From Bacteroidota bacterium (GTDB lineage: Bacteria > Bacteroidota > Bacteroidia > Bacteroidales > GCA-2748055), in the NCBI GenBank assembly GCA_003648635.1, contig QMPQ01000012.1, positions 1-32,767 of the forward strand: DNA of 32,767 nucleotides, written 5' to 3'. This document shows, in pieces, positions 1-9,896 of the stretch. The notes under the pieces were generated by a model. That model saw only the letters and a program-made list of their open reading frames with translations. It was not told where the DNA came from and made no database searches. Numbering within the stretch: position 1 is the first letter of the stretch; every line of letters begins with the position of its first letter. Both the position numbers and the translations under genes were made by a program.

Positions 1-148
1 AATGCCAGGGTTGAAAATTCACAGCCGAAGGGGCCACCCTTCCGGCCTCCAGGATAAGATCGAGTTTCTCTTGTTCCACGGGACGGGCATCGTAATTGCG
101 ACAAGAATACCGTGCCTTTGCCAGTTCGATTAAGTGATTTGAATGCAT
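1..148 (-). CDS. nitroreductase family protein, N-terminal part (runs off the left window edge)
   Basis: Not in the ORF track. Reverse-strand translation from CAT at 146-148 gives MHSNHLIELAKARYSCRNYDARPVEQEKLDLILEAGRVAPSAVNFQPWH, matching the nitroreductase N-terminus (RxSxRxYxxxPV...L..ILEAGRxAPSA.N.QPW). Confidence 0.85.
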   Translation of the reverse strand, partial: MHSNHLIELAKARYSCRNYDARPVEQEKLDLILEAGRVAPSAVNFQPWH

Positions 149-173
149 GGAATAAAAATAGAAAATTTTATAG

Positions 174-186
174 CATGACTGTCATG
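174..186. promoter_or_regulatory. candidate operator, perfect odd palindrome CATGAC-T-GTCATG
   Basis: 6-bp perfect arms in the intergenic region just upstream of the TACATTTG box. Confidence 0.35.
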
Positions 187-205
187 TATCGTACAGATTA
201 AAAGA

Positions 206-213
206 TACATTTG
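206..213 (+). promoter_or_regulatory. Bacteroidota-type -7 box TACATTTG
   Basis: Exact TAnnTTTG match 25 nt upstream of the sugar porter ATG; no clear -33 TTTG at proper spacing. Confidence 0.4.
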
Positions 214-230
214 TTTCAAAATTGCTATAC

Positions 231-1568
231 ATGAAACACCATCGCATTTTATTCTGGTCGATGACCGTTGCACTCGGGGGATTTCTTTTTGGATTTGATA
301 CTGCTGTCATTTCAGGTGCTGAACAGGATATTCAAAAGATTTGGGGATTGAATTCATTTCAACATGGATTAACCATTTCAATCGCACTTATAGGTACTGT
401 AATTGGTGCACTTTTCGGTGGAATTCCTTCAGATCGAATCGGCCGGAAAAAGACTCTTTTCTGGATCGCGGTACTTTATTTAATATCTGCTTTGGGATCT
501 GCCCTTTCAACAGACTGGCATCTGTTTATGGCATTCCGTTTCCTTGGCGGGCTTGGAGTTGGAGCTTCCTCGGTAGCAGCACCCATGTATATATCCGAGA
601 TTTCACCTGCAAACAGGAGAGGTCGCCTGGTGGCCATGTTTCAGTTCAATGTGGTCTTCGGAATTGTTATTGCCTATATATCCAATTATTTTATAGCCGG
701 GACAGGTCCAAACTCCTGGAGATGGATGTTGGGAGTTGAAGTTATCCCTGCGATCCTGTTCCTGGTCCTGGTACTTAAAATCCCAAGGAGTCCGAGATGG
801 CTTATCCTGAAGAGGAACCTGGTGGACGAGGCCAGGGCCATCCTTGAACTGATTAACCCGGACAACGTGGATGAGACGATTAAGAACATTGAACAATCCA
901 AACATGTGACGAACAAGGATCAGCATCTATTTAAGTCAAGGATCTATCGTCTTCCCATCGTCCTGGCAGTACTTATTGCTTTCTTTAACCAGGTATCCGG
1001 GATTAACGCCATTATCTATTATGCTCCCCGGATATTTGAGATGACCGGATTAGGAGAACGCTCAGCATTGCTGTCAACAGCGGGGATCGGAATTGTAAAT
1101 TTCATATTTACACTCCTGGCGATGCGTTTTATTGATAAATTCGGCAGGAGGACCTTAATGCTTATCGGATCAATAGGCCTTATCATAACACTTGGACTGG
1201 TATCCAGGGCATTTTACACAGAATCTTTTGGTGGCATGGCAGTACCGGTTTTCCTTTTTATATATATCGCTTTCTTTGCTTTCTCACAGGGTGCGGTCAT
1301 CTGGGTATTTATCTCGGAGGTGTTCCCCAATGAAGTAAGGGCTGGCGGCCAGGCACTGGGAAGCTCTACACACTGGTTCATGGCAGCCCTTATTGCTTTC
1401 TCCTTCCCTACTATCTCTGAAAAACTCGGGGGAGGCACCACATTTCTTATTTTCGCAATCATGATGGTACTTCAACTGCTTTTCGTGCTTCGATTAATGC
1501 CTGAGACAAAAGGAAAGTCGCTCGAAATAATCCAGAGGGAGCTATCAAACGGAAAAAGAAAAAAATGA
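231..1568 (+). CDS. sugar porter family MFS transporter (XylE/GLUT-like)
   Basis: ORF 222..1568; ATG at 231 preferred over TTG at 222. Motifs GFLFGFDTAVISGA, GGxxSDRIGRKK, PMYISEISPANRRGRLV, QVSGINAIIYYAPRIFE, PETKGKSLE. Confidence 0.93.
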   Translation: MKHHRILFWSMTVALGGFLFGFDTAVISGAEQDIQKIWGLNSFQHGLTISIALIGTVIGALFGGIPSDRIGRKKTLFWIAVLYLISALGSALSTDWHLFMAFRFLGGLGVGASSVAAPMYISEISPANRRGRLVAMFQFNVVFGIVIAYISNYFIAGTGPNSWRWMLGVEVIPAILFLVLVLKIPRSPRWLILKRNLVDEARAILELINPDNVDETIKNIEQSKHVTNKDQHLFKSRIYRLPIVLAVLIAFFNQVSGINAIIYYAPRIFEMTGLGERSALLSTAGIGIVNFIFTLLAMRFIDKFGRRTLMLIGSIGLIITLGLVSRAFYTESFGGMAVPVFLFIYIAFFAFSQGAVIWVFISEVFPNEVRAGGQALGSSTHWFMAALIAFSFPTISEKLGGGTTFLIFAIMMVLQLLFVLRLMPETKGKSLEIIQRELSNGKRKK

Positions 1569-1569
1569 G

Positions 1570-2568
1570 TTAATTGTTCCACACCAGCGCGCTGGCTCCA
1601 AGTATCGCTGCATGTCCAAGATCCAATTCAGAGATAAGTACAGGTATATCTCTTTTTTGAAAGATGGTTAATAAGTTGTGCTCTAAACTTTCTTTGATTG
1701 GTTTAACAATTAAATCACCTGCAGAAACAGGGCCACCGAACAAAAATATTGCTTCCGGACTAAAATGGTGTACCGTAGTGGCCAATGCCATCCCCAAATA
1801 TTTACCTGTTATTTCGAACACTTCCAATGCGATCTTATCACCCTGAACAGCTGCCTCATAAATATGTTTGGATGTCATCTCTTTGTAGCTATAACCAGAT
1901 AGTAAGCTATCCTCTGCATTATCTCTCAGCAGAAGTTCAAATGCTGTTCTTTTCATGCCTGGAGCAGAACAATATGCTTCAAGATGACCTCTGCCGCCAC
2001 ATCCACACAATCGGCCTTCGGCAACGATTGTATTATGCCCGCATTCCCCGGCAAAACCGTCGATGCCATATACGATATTCCCATTATAAAAAAGCCCGCT
2101 CCCTATACCTGTTCCCAGGGTGAACATAACAAAGTTGTCCATATTTCGTGCACCACCATATATCTTTTCACCCAATGCCGCTGCATTTGCATCATTGGTA
2201 ATATGTATCCTCGGCATGTCAGGAAACTCATCAGCCAGCATTTTACAAAAAGATACTTTCCCGATAAATGGCAGATTAGGGGCATATTCTATGGTCCCTT
2301 CATTGTAGTTGGCATTAGGCGCTCCTATTCCGATACCAACAATCTCATAATCAAGATTGATTTTTGCAAGTAATGATTTGGTTATTCTGCTGATTTCCGA
2401 AATAAAATCATGCAGCAGTTCATCTGAAACCTGCTGTTCAGCATTAGGATTTAATTTTTTGGATGGAGTGGGTAAAGAGTCTTCTATCAATATTTTCCCT
2501 TCTTGGTTTACGATCCCAATAGCCGTATTAGTTCCACCTATATCGATTCCGATTGATAATTTTACCAT
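1570..2568 (-). CDS. ROK family protein (sugar kinase/glucokinase-like)
   Basis: SIGIDIGGTNTAIGIV phosphate-binding motif, NDANAAALGE, GTGIGSGL, CGCGGRGHLEAYCSA ROK signature region. Confidence 0.9.
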   Translation of the reverse strand: MVKLSIGIDIGGTNTAIGIVNQEGKILIEDSLPTPSKKLNPNAEQQVSDELLHDFISEISRITKSLLAKINLDYEIVGIGIGAPNANYNEGTIEYAPNLPFIGKVSFCKMLADEFPDMPRIHITNDANAAALGEKIYGGARNMDNFVMFTLGTGIGSGLFYNGNIVYGIDGFAGECGHNTIVAEGRLCGCGGRGHLEAYCSAPGMKRTAFELLLRDNAEDSLLSGYSYKEMTSKHIYEAAVQGDKIALEVFEITGKYLGMALATTVHHFSPEAIFLFGGPVSAGDLIVKPIKESLEHNLLTIFQKRDIPVLISELDLGHAAILGASALVWNN

Positions 2569-2609
2569 TATTTAGTTTAATTAAATTGAAATAATTACAT
2601 AACAAGCAC

Positions 2610-2638
2610 AGTTCCCCGCAGCACAGCTGCGAGGAACT
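2610..2638. other. intercistronic hairpin, 13-bp arms with one mismatch, 3-nt loop
   Basis: AGTTCCCCGCAGC-ACA-GCTGCGAGGAACT between the FucP-like stop (2662) and ROK start (2568); no clear T-run follows on the minus strand. Confidence 0.75.
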
Positions 2639-2661
2639 TCAATTATTGCGTATAATAAAGA

Positions 2662-4008
2662 TTATCTTCTAATCGTATTTCCTTTTACAGCATAGAAGAA
2701 TATGTACATGTAACATATCGCTGGAACAATAAAGGCCCAGGTATAACCAGCGCCGTCAGCAATGAATCCCATAAGTGGCGGTATGATTGCCCCTCCTAAG
2801 ATCAAGGCATTGATTAACCCGGAAGCAGAACTCAGTTCTGCTTTGTCGAGGTCTTTAACTGCCAGTGAGAAAATATTGGGGAACATAATTGAGTTGAACA
2901 AACCGATCGAAATGATTGTCCAAAGTCCAATGCTTCCGCCTGTAAAGGTAGTTGTAAGATCGAGTATAGCTGCTGCCAGGGCAAAAACTGCCAGTGTTCG
3001 GGCTGCTTTTCCACGGCCAACCGTCATAATGACAAAGTTAATCACTGCTGCTCCTGTAAAGGTGGCTCCGATCGCCCAGTTCCAATCAGTCACAAACGAA
3101 CCTGAAACAAATGCCAAAATTAAAACAGGAATGACAAACGTAAGTTTTTTCGACATCTTCTTGTCGGTAAACATAAAGGATCCGAAGAACCTTCCAACCA
3201 TTGCACCTCCCCAGTAAAGGGCAGCATAGGTTGAGGCCATTTCAGAAGAAATATTGAGTGAATTTCTGAGGTAATTCACAAGCAGCCCGGCGTTACCTGC
3301 CTCAGCACCAACATACACGAATATGGCAATAGCACCCAAAACGACATGCGGATATTTCCATACACTTTTCTTTGTGCCGGTCTTCTTTTCTGTTTTAATA
3401 ACAGGCAATTTGATCGAGAACAAAGCAATGGCAACGATAATCACAAAAACACCCATCACAATAAAGGGCAGAGGCACCCTGGCTGCAGCTACCATATTAT
3501 CCTGAGGGAATTCTAATCCTTTAAAAATAGCTATTGAAATCAACCAGGGAGCAATCATGGTAGCAACGGAGTTCAATGCCTGCGTCAAATTTAAACGGCT
3601 CGAGGCGGAAGAATCAGGACCAAGTGCCGTTACATAGGGATTTGCTGCGACCTGCAACAAAACAACACCGGTTGCCAGGATAAAGGTTCCTACCAAAAAG
3701 ATTGGGAATGATGGCATATTCGCCGCCGGAATAAAAATAAAACTACCAAGCGCCATAAGAAACAGACCGGCAATTACGGTATATTTATACCCTATTTTAT
3801 CAATCAGTTTCCCTGCCGGGATTGACATAATCGGATAGGTTATAAAGAACGCCGAGGTGATTAACTGGGCCGCAAGCTCCGATAAACCAAAAATCTCTTT
3901 AACCGGAGCAGTTAACGTAATAATAAATGTAGTGGCAAAACCAAAAATGAAAAATATGGAGCCGAAAACCGACATACCCACTACCATGTTATTCCTTTTG
4001 TTGTCCAT
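2662..4008 (-). CDS. sugar MFS transporter (FucP/GlcP-like)
   Basis: 12-TM MFS of FucP type: FGFATTFIITLTAPVKEIFGLSELAAQLITSAFFITYPIMSIPAGKLIDKIGYK, AANPYVTALGPDSSASSRLNLTQALNSVAT. Confidence 0.9.
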   Translation of the reverse strand: MDNKRNNMVVGMSVFGSIFFIFGFATTFIITLTAPVKEIFGLSELAAQLITSAFFITYPIMSIPAGKLIDKIGYKYTVIAGLFLMALGSFIFIPAANMPSFPIFLVGTFILATGVVLLQVAANPYVTALGPDSSASSRLNLTQALNSVATMIAPWLISIAIFKGLEFPQDNMVAAARVPLPFIVMGVFVIIVAIALFSIKLPVIKTEKKTGTKKSVWKYPHVVLGAIAIFVYVGAEAGNAGLLVNYLRNSLNISSEMASTYAALYWGGAMVGRFFGSFMFTDKKMSKKLTFVIPVLILAFVSGSFVTDWNWAIGATFTGAAVINFVIMTVGRGKAARTLAVFALAAAILDLTTTFTGGSIGLWTIISIGLFNSIMFPNIFSLAVKDLDKAELSSASGLINALILGGAIIPPLMGFIADGAGYTWAFIVPAICYMYIFFYAVKGNTIRR

Positions 4009-4370
4009 TTGATTTTTATTTGAGTTTATTATTTAATGTTATGCTTATTTGTATTAAATGTATGCGATATTCCACTGCTGCAGAAAGTGCTCACCACAGG
4101 AGCGCTTACATGATTTCAAATCGTTACATATTTATGTCGTTATATCTTTCTGTATAATAACCCTATATACCCTTGCCGGAAAATTTTAACCGGACAGCAG
4201 CGAAGCCCCAAATATAGTCACTTTCAATAAATCCGCGCCTAATATGGCTTTTTTATAATCATTCTATTTATTTGAATTCCTGAACATTGCCCTGACCTAC
4301 TGCATTTTGAAATCCCCGGAATTTTCTTATATTGCATATAGGATGAATTATGGACTAATTCTCTTTCCAC

Positions 4371-4748
4371 ATGAAAACAAAATACGAACTAGAGTATACA
4401 TTCAATACCTCTCCCAATTTTTTATATACCAGGTTAAGTACTCCAGAAGGTCTTTCTGAATGGTTTGCCGATAATGTGAACCTGAAAAGGGGGAAATTCC
4501 AGTTTATTTGGGAAGGGGCCGAACAGGAGGCTACTGTAATACAAAAGAAGACCAACAAATTCATCCGCTTCCACTGGGAAGACGATGAGGACCAGGAGCT
4601 CTATTTCGAGTTCAGGATACATACCGATGAGTTAACAGGAGATGTGGCCCTTTTAATCACCGATTTTGCCGAGGAGGATGAGAAGGACGACGCCATTGAC
4701 CTCTGGAATAGCCAGATCTCTGAATTGAAACATGGCATAGGACTCTAA
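4371..4748 (+). CDS. START-like / SRPBCC domain protein
   Basis: ELEYTFNTSPNFLYTRLSTPEGLSEWFADNVNL...FIWEGAEQEATV...FIRFHWEDDEDQELYFEFRI resembles AHSA1/START-like Bacteroidota proteins. Confidence 0.8.
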   Translation: MKTKYELEYTFNTSPNFLYTRLSTPEGLSEWFADNVNLKRGKFQFIWEGAEQEATVIQKKTNKFIRFHWEDDEDQELYFEFRIHTDELTGDVALLITDFAEEDEKDDAIDLWNSQISELKHGIGL

Positions 4749-4769
4749 AGCATTCCCTGAAAAATAAGT

Positions 4770-4777
4770 TAACTTTG
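4770..4777 (+). promoter_or_regulatory. Bacteroidota-type -7 box TAACTTTG
   Basis: Exact TAnnTTTG match in the START-like / lptF intergenic gap, 43 nt upstream of the GTG at 4813. Confidence 0.35.
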
Positions 4778-4812
4778 TCTCCGTTGAATCTATAGCAACA
4801 AAAGGGAGAGGT

Positions 4813-6303
4813 GTGAAAAAGCTTCATTTGCTGGTCATAAAGTCATTTGTAGGTCCATTCATCCTTACATTCTTCTTTGTCATTTTTATACTTCTGATGC
4901 AATTCCTCTGGAGGTATATCGATGATCTTATTGGGAAGGGTCTGGAGATGAGTGTGATATCCGAGTTCCTGCTCTATACCAGTGCTAGTCTTGTTCCCAT
5001 GGCCCTGCCTCTTGCAGTTCTTCTGGCCAGCCTGATGACTTTCGGGAACCTGGCAGAAAACCTGGAACTGCTGGCATTTAAATCTTCCGGCATCTCACTT
5101 ATCAGGATTATGGCTCCGGTGATGGTGATCACTGCAACCATCGCCATCGGGGGATTCATGTTTGCCAACTATGTTATGCCGGTAACCAACCTGAAAATGA
5201 GGTCCCTGCTCTATGACATCCAGCAGCAGCGTCCCGAACTCACCATCAAACCTGGTGTATTTGACAATACCCTGGAGGGTTATTCTATTCGCATAGGTTC
5301 AAGGGATAGCAAGACAAGTCTTTTACAGGATATCCTGATTTTTGACCATACAAAGAAACAGGGTAACGTTCGGGTTACTGTGGCCGACTCGGGGTACATG
5401 AAGATGTCTACCGACGAAAAGCACCTCCTGCTTACTCTCTATAACGGTCATACATATGAGGAGATGCAGAAGCAAAAGAAAGATAAAAAACACATCAAAA
5501 GTTACCCTCATCAGAGAGAACATTTCGAACAACAGGACTTGATTATTGAAATGACTGGATTCGGCCTCAACAGGAGCGATGAGAACCTCTTTCGCAATGC
5601 CTTCTCCATGCTGAATATTGACCAGCTACATCATTTCGAGGACTCACTTATCAGCGACATGGATACCATTTTAAATGATTTCCATAGGACCATCGAAACT
5701 ACATTGGTGGACAAACCGAAGACCATGCTCATCAAAAGAAGCAGAATTCTCCCCGATTCTGTTAAGGCGGCCATGGACCGTGATACCATGATAGTTGAGG
5801 GGCTTCATGTGGATACCCTGTTCGGCCAGCTAAGTAAACTGGAGCAACGGCGTGCCATTACCCAGGCCATCACTTATGCACGAAGCAACAAAAGTATCAC
5901 CAAATCCAATGTAGGAACCAACGAGTGGAAAGTTTCAAAGCTACGGAGATACCAGATTGAGATCCAGCGCAAATACACCCTTTCCCTGCTCTGCCTGATC
6001 TTCTTTTTTATCGGGGCACCTCTGGGGGCAATTATCCGGAAAGGAGGTCTTGGGATTCCTGTGATTGCCAGTGTGCTAATGTTCCTGGTCTATTATGTGA
6101 TCTCCATGACTGGAGAGAAGTTTGTGCGTGAAGATCTCCTCTCTCCATTTGCCGGTATGTGGATTTCAACATTCATCCTGGTTCCCATAAGCATTCTGCT
6201 TACCTACAAAGCTGCCAACGATTCAGTCATTTTGAATCTTGAAACCTATTTTCTCTGGGCAAAAAAACTCCTGCCAAGGGCAAAAAAACGTCAGCAGAGA
6301 TAA
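4813..6303 (+). CDS. LptF/LptG family permease (YjgP/YjgQ)
   Basis: GTG start after GGGAGAGG; VIKSFVGPFILTFFFVIFILLMQFLWRYIDDLIGKG, LENLELLAFKSSGISLIRIMAP, FFFIGAPLGAIIRKGGLGIPV. Confidence 0.92.
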   Translation: MKKLHLLVIKSFVGPFILTFFFVIFILLMQFLWRYIDDLIGKGLEMSVISEFLLYTSASLVPMALPLAVLLASLMTFGNLAENLELLAFKSSGISLIRIMAPVMVITATIAIGGFMFANYVMPVTNLKMRSLLYDIQQQRPELTIKPGVFDNTLEGYSIRIGSRDSKTSLLQDILIFDHTKKQGNVRVTVADSGYMKMSTDEKHLLLTLYNGHTYEEMQKQKKDKKHIKSYPHQREHFEQQDLIIEMTGFGLNRSDENLFRNAFSMLNIDQLHHFEDSLISDMDTILNDFHRTIETTLVDKPKTMLIKRSRILPDSVKAAMDRDTMIVEGLHVDTLFGQLSKLEQRRAITQAITYARSNKSITKSNVGTNEWKVSKLRRYQIEIQRKYTLSLLCLIFFFIGAPLGAIIRKGGLGIPVIASVLMFLVYYVISMTGEKFVREDLLSPFAGMWISTFILVPISILLTYKAANDSVILNLETYFLWAKKLLPRAKKRQQR

Positions 6304-7502
6304 TGAAGATCCTGATCCTGACCAACAAATTTCCATTCCCTCCCAGGGATGGAGGTTCCATTGCCACACTCAACATGATTACCGGCCTTCATGATGCCGG
6401 CAACCAGATTACCTGCCTGGCCCAGAATACAAATAAACATCCCTTCCCGATACATCAGATCCCCCCCGAGTTGGGAGAGCGCATTCGATTTCTGGGAGTA
6501 GATTGTAACAGTTCCATCAGGCCGCTGAAGCTCATAAGCAACTTGCTGTTCTCCAGAACGCCTTATATTGCTACGCGTTTTAATATCAAGGCATTCCGAA
6601 CGGAACTCAGCACCCTCCTTCAGGAAGAAACATTTGATATCGTCCAGTTGGAAGGCCCCTACCCCGGGCAATATATGGATCTGATAAGGAAGAAGAGCAA
6701 TGCCAGAATTTCACTACGTGCACACAATGTGGAACACCTCATCTGGGAAAGAAAAGCGCTCCATGAACCATCCCTTCTGAAGAGGTGGTACCTGGTGAAC
6801 ATGGCCCAACGTCTGAAACACTATGAACTTGAAGTGGCTCAACAGGTTGATTTCCTGATCCCAATCAGCGAACATGATGCTTCATATTTCAGCTTACATG
6901 GCCTTCAAAAAGCCTCGATCACCATCCCTACCGGATTTCGAATGGAGAATTACCCACAAACAGAGCTCCCGACCGGGCTTTCTATCTTTTTTATCGGGGC
7001 ACTGGATTGGCTACCCAACCAGGAGGGACTGGATTGGTTCCTTCAGAATGTATTTCATCGGCTGGTATCAGAACTACCAGAACTCAGATTCCATGTGGCA
7101 GGAAGAAATGCTCCTGCTCATTTCGAGAAAAAATTGAAACATCCTAATATATGCTACCATGGCGAGATAGAAGATGCCCTGTCATTCATACAGTCCTACC
7201 GGGTAATGGTGGCCCCCCTCCTTACAGGAAGCGGTATTAGAATAAAGATTCTTGAGGGCATGGCCCTTGGAAGGCCTGTGGTGACCACCTCCCGAGGCAT
7301 AGAGGGCATACCGGCAATAAACCATCCTTACGTAGCGGTAGAGGATGATCCCCTCAAGTTTTGCAATCAGATTGTAAAGCTGCTTACAGATCCCCAGGAG
7401 CCGGAACATCTGCTTCAGGAAGCTCGCGATTTTATCAGCCTTCATTTTGATACCTTTGTACTCTCCAATCGTTTAAGTCAGTTCTACAAAACAGAGGAAT
7501 GA
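6303..7502 (+). CDS. glycosyltransferase, GT4-like
   Basis: KILILTNKFPFPPRDGGSIATLNMITGL N-terminus; GIRIKILEGMALGRPVVTTSRGIEGI donor-binding motif; TAATG overlap with the upstream gene. Confidence 0.92.
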   Translation: MKILILTNKFPFPPRDGGSIATLNMITGLHDAGNQITCLAQNTNKHPFPIHQIPPELGERIRFLGVDCNSSIRPLKLISNLLFSRTPYIATRFNIKAFRTELSTLLQEETFDIVQLEGPYPGQYMDLIRKKSNARISLRAHNVEHLIWERKALHEPSLLKRWYLVNMAQRLKHYELEVAQQVDFLIPISEHDASYFSLHGLQKASITIPTGFRMENYPQTELPTGLSIFFIGALDWLPNQEGLDWFLQNVFHRLVSELPELRFHVAGRNAPAHFEKKLKHPNICYHGEIEDALSFIQSYRVMVAPLLTGSGIRIKILEGMALGRPVVTTSRGIEGIPAINHPYVAVEDDPLKFCNQIVKLLTDPQEPEHLLQEARDFISLHFDTFVLSNRLSQFYKTEE

Positions 7503-8671
7503 TCGCATTGCAACTCATATTCTGGATCTGCCTCTTTCTGGTTTTTCATTCCTATTTCCTATTTCCCTTTTTGCTTAAGTTGCTTGCAGGAAACCTTAGC
7601 ATAAAAGCTCTTTCATTCACTGTGGAGGAGCTGCCAATGGTTTCGGTGCTGATCGCAGCACACAATGAAGAGAGGGTGATTGGTGAAAAAATTGAATCTG
7701 TCCTGGGAGGAAGCTACCCCCATGATAAACTTGAGGTCCTGGTGGGTTCGGATGCATCTACAGACCAGACCAACGCGATATTGGGGCAATTAAAGGAGAC
7801 CAAATCCTCCATTCACATCTTCCTTTTTGCAGAAAGAAAAGGGAAACCGGGAATTATTAATCAGCTTGTGAAAGAAGCCAAAGGGGAGATCCTGGTCATT
7901 AGTGATGCCAATGTAATACTTGAGCCTGACACCCTGGTGGAACTTATCCGTTATTTCAAAGAGGATCGGATCGGCCTGGTCGATTCCAGGTTAATAAATA
8001 CAGGCATCAAAAAAGATGGGATATCCAAGCCGGAAAGATTTTATACCGGACGAGAAGTCAGCATAAAGCACCATGAAAGCGTGATCTGGGAAGCCATGAT
8101 GGGCCCATTTGGCGGATGCTATGCGCTTAGAAAGTCCTTGTACAAGCCCGTTCCCGATCACTTCCTTGTGGATGATTTCTTTATCAATATGTCTGTACTT
8201 GAGCAGGGTTCGACATGTATCAGTAATCTCCTCGCGACAGTCAGTGAAGATGTCTCCAACAATCCCCGGGAGGAATTCCAGAGAAAAAAGCGGATCTCAG
8301 CAGGAAACTATCAAAACCTGCTCAGGTTCCGTTCCATGATTTTCAAAGGAGGCTTTGGGGTTGGGTTCTGCTTTTTCTCCCATAAGGCCCTTAGATGGAT
8401 CGTCCCATTCCTGGTGATAATTACCCTGATTATATCCACTGTCCTGGGTTTGAACTCTGACTTATACCTGCTTCTCGCCCTCTTTCAGCTCCTGGTGCTC
8501 TTAAGCCCAGTTATTAGCTATATACTGAGGAAAATTGGAATCCATAGTATACCTTTGCGCTTTATTTCACATTTTGTCCTGATGAACATGGCTCTGCTTG
8601 CCGGTTTTTTCAGGTTTTCAGGAGGGATAAGAAACAATGTCTGGCAACCAACAAACAGAAATCAGGATTAA
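7499..8671 (+). CDS. glycosyltransferase family 2 protein
   Basis: [48 protein letters not shown]-terminal TM segments; ATGA overlap with upstream GT4. Confidence 0.92.
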   Translation: MIALQLIFWICLFLVFHSYFLFPFLLKLLAGNLSIKALSFTVEELPMVSVLIAAHNEERVIGEKIESVLGGSYPHDKLEVLVGSDASTDQTNAILGQLKETKSSIHIFLFAERKGKPGIINQLVKEAKGEILVISDANVILEPDTLVELIRYFKEDRIGLVDSRLINTGIKKDGISKPERFYTGREVSIKHHESVIWEAMMGPFGGCYALRKSLYKPVPDHFLVDDFFINMSVLEQGSTCISNLLATVSEDVSNNPREEFQRKKRISAGNYQNLLRFRSMIFKGGFGVGFCFFSHKALRWIVPFLVIITLIISTVLGLNSDLYLLLALFQLLVLLSPVISYILRKIGIHSIPLRFISHFVLMNMALLAGFFRFSGGIRNNVWQPTNRNQD

Positions 8672-9896
8672 ACTCAATACCATGGAGGAGGCCCTGGAAG
8701 ATATCAGGAATGGTAAAATTATTATCGTTGTTGATGATGAGGACAGGGAGAATGAAGGAGATTTTGTCTGCGCAGCAGAACTGGTCACTCCTGAAACGGT
8801 AAACTTTATGGCCTCCAATGGCAAAGGACTGATCTGTGCATCTCTGACCGAAGAAAGATGTGCCGAACTGGATCTTCCCCTGATGGTAAGCAGCAATACA
8901 AGCAGTCATGCAACCGCCTTCACCGTCTCCGTGGATCTGCTAAAAGGATGTACCACTGGGATTTCAGCATCTGATCGTGCTAAAACACTCAGGGCGCTGG
9001 TTGATCCGGCCACACGACCTGACGACCTCGGGCGACCCGGACATATATTTCCTTTGAAATCCAAACGACAGGGGGTGCTCAGACGTGCCGGCCACACCGA
9101 AGCAGCAGTCGATCTAACAGTAATGGCGGGCCTGAAGCCAGGAGGAGTCCTGGTGGAGATTATGAATGAGGATGGTTCCATGGCACGATTGCCTGAACTC
9201 TCCCTTATCGCTGAAGAACATCACCTGAAAATGGTCACCATCAAAGACCTGATTGCCTACAGGATAAACTCCGACTCCATTGTCCTGAAGGGTACCGAGG
9301 TAAAACTCCCCACTGAGTATGGGGAATTCAACCTGATCCCTTTCATTCAAAAATCCAATGGCCTTGAGCATGTAGCAATCACCAAGGGTACATGGAACAA
9401 GGAGGAGAATGTGCTCGTCAGGGTTCACTCATCCTGTGTTACCGGGGATATTTTTGGCAGTTACCGCTGCGATTGCGGCGATCAGCTTCATGAGGCCATG
9501 AGAATGATACAAGAAGAAGGTCAGGGCGCAATCATCTACCTGAACCAGGAGGGTCGTGGTATTGGTCTCTATAATAAAATGAAAGCATACAAACTCCAGG
9601 AAGAAGGTCGCGATACTGTTGAGGCCAATGTAGAGCTGGGCTTTCAGGATGATGAACGTGATTACGGAGTGGGCGCCGGCATGCTGCATTCCCTGGGAAT
9701 CAGAAATATGAAGCTGATTACCAACAACCCGGTGAAACAGGCGGGCCTGGAGGGGTACGGGATGACCATTGTGGAGACCATACAACTGGAGATCCCCTCT
9801 AACAAACACAACCAATTTTACCTGGAGACCAAGCGGGATAAAATGGGACACTTCCTCAACATTGCCAAGTATACTAATCCCCTTAAGGATGAGTAA
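8637..9896 (+). CDS. ribBA: bifunctional 3,4-dihydroxy-2-butanone-4-phosphate synthase / GTP cyclohydrolase II
   Basis: Rib[29 protein letters not shown]; Rib[47 protein letters not shown]. Start may instead be the ATG at 8682. Confidence 0.95.
   Translation: MSGNQQTEIRIKLNTMEEALEDIRNGKIIIVVDDEDRENEGDFVCAAELVTPETVNFMASNGKGLICASLTEERCAELDLPLMVSSNTSSHATAFTVSVDLLKGCTTGISASDRAKTLRALVDPATRPDDLGRPGHIFPLKSKRQGVLRRAGHTEAAVDLTVMAGLKPGGVLVEIMNEDGSMARLPELSLIAEEHHLKMVTIKDLIAYRINSDSIVLKGTEVKLPTEYGEFNLIPFIQKSNGLEHVAITKGTWNKEENVLVRVHSSCVTGDIFGSYRCDCGDQLHEAMRMIQEEGQGAIIYLNQEGRGIGLYNKMKAYKLQEEGRDTVEANVELGFQDDERDYGVGAGMLHSLGIRNMKLITNNPVKQAGLEGYGMTIVETIQLEIPSNKHNQFYLETKRDKMGHFLNIAKYTNPLKDE

Noticed and set aside
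2762-3217. 151-aa plus-strand ORF
   Set aside because: Antisense to the FucP-like transporter; composition is a mirror of membrane-protein codons; no independent support.
4009-4370. Large intergenic region examined for tRNA or small RNA genes
   Set aside because: No cloverleaf or conserved RNA recognisable by eye; only AT-rich sequence and a weak TTTG-N18-TATATTG promoter-like match.
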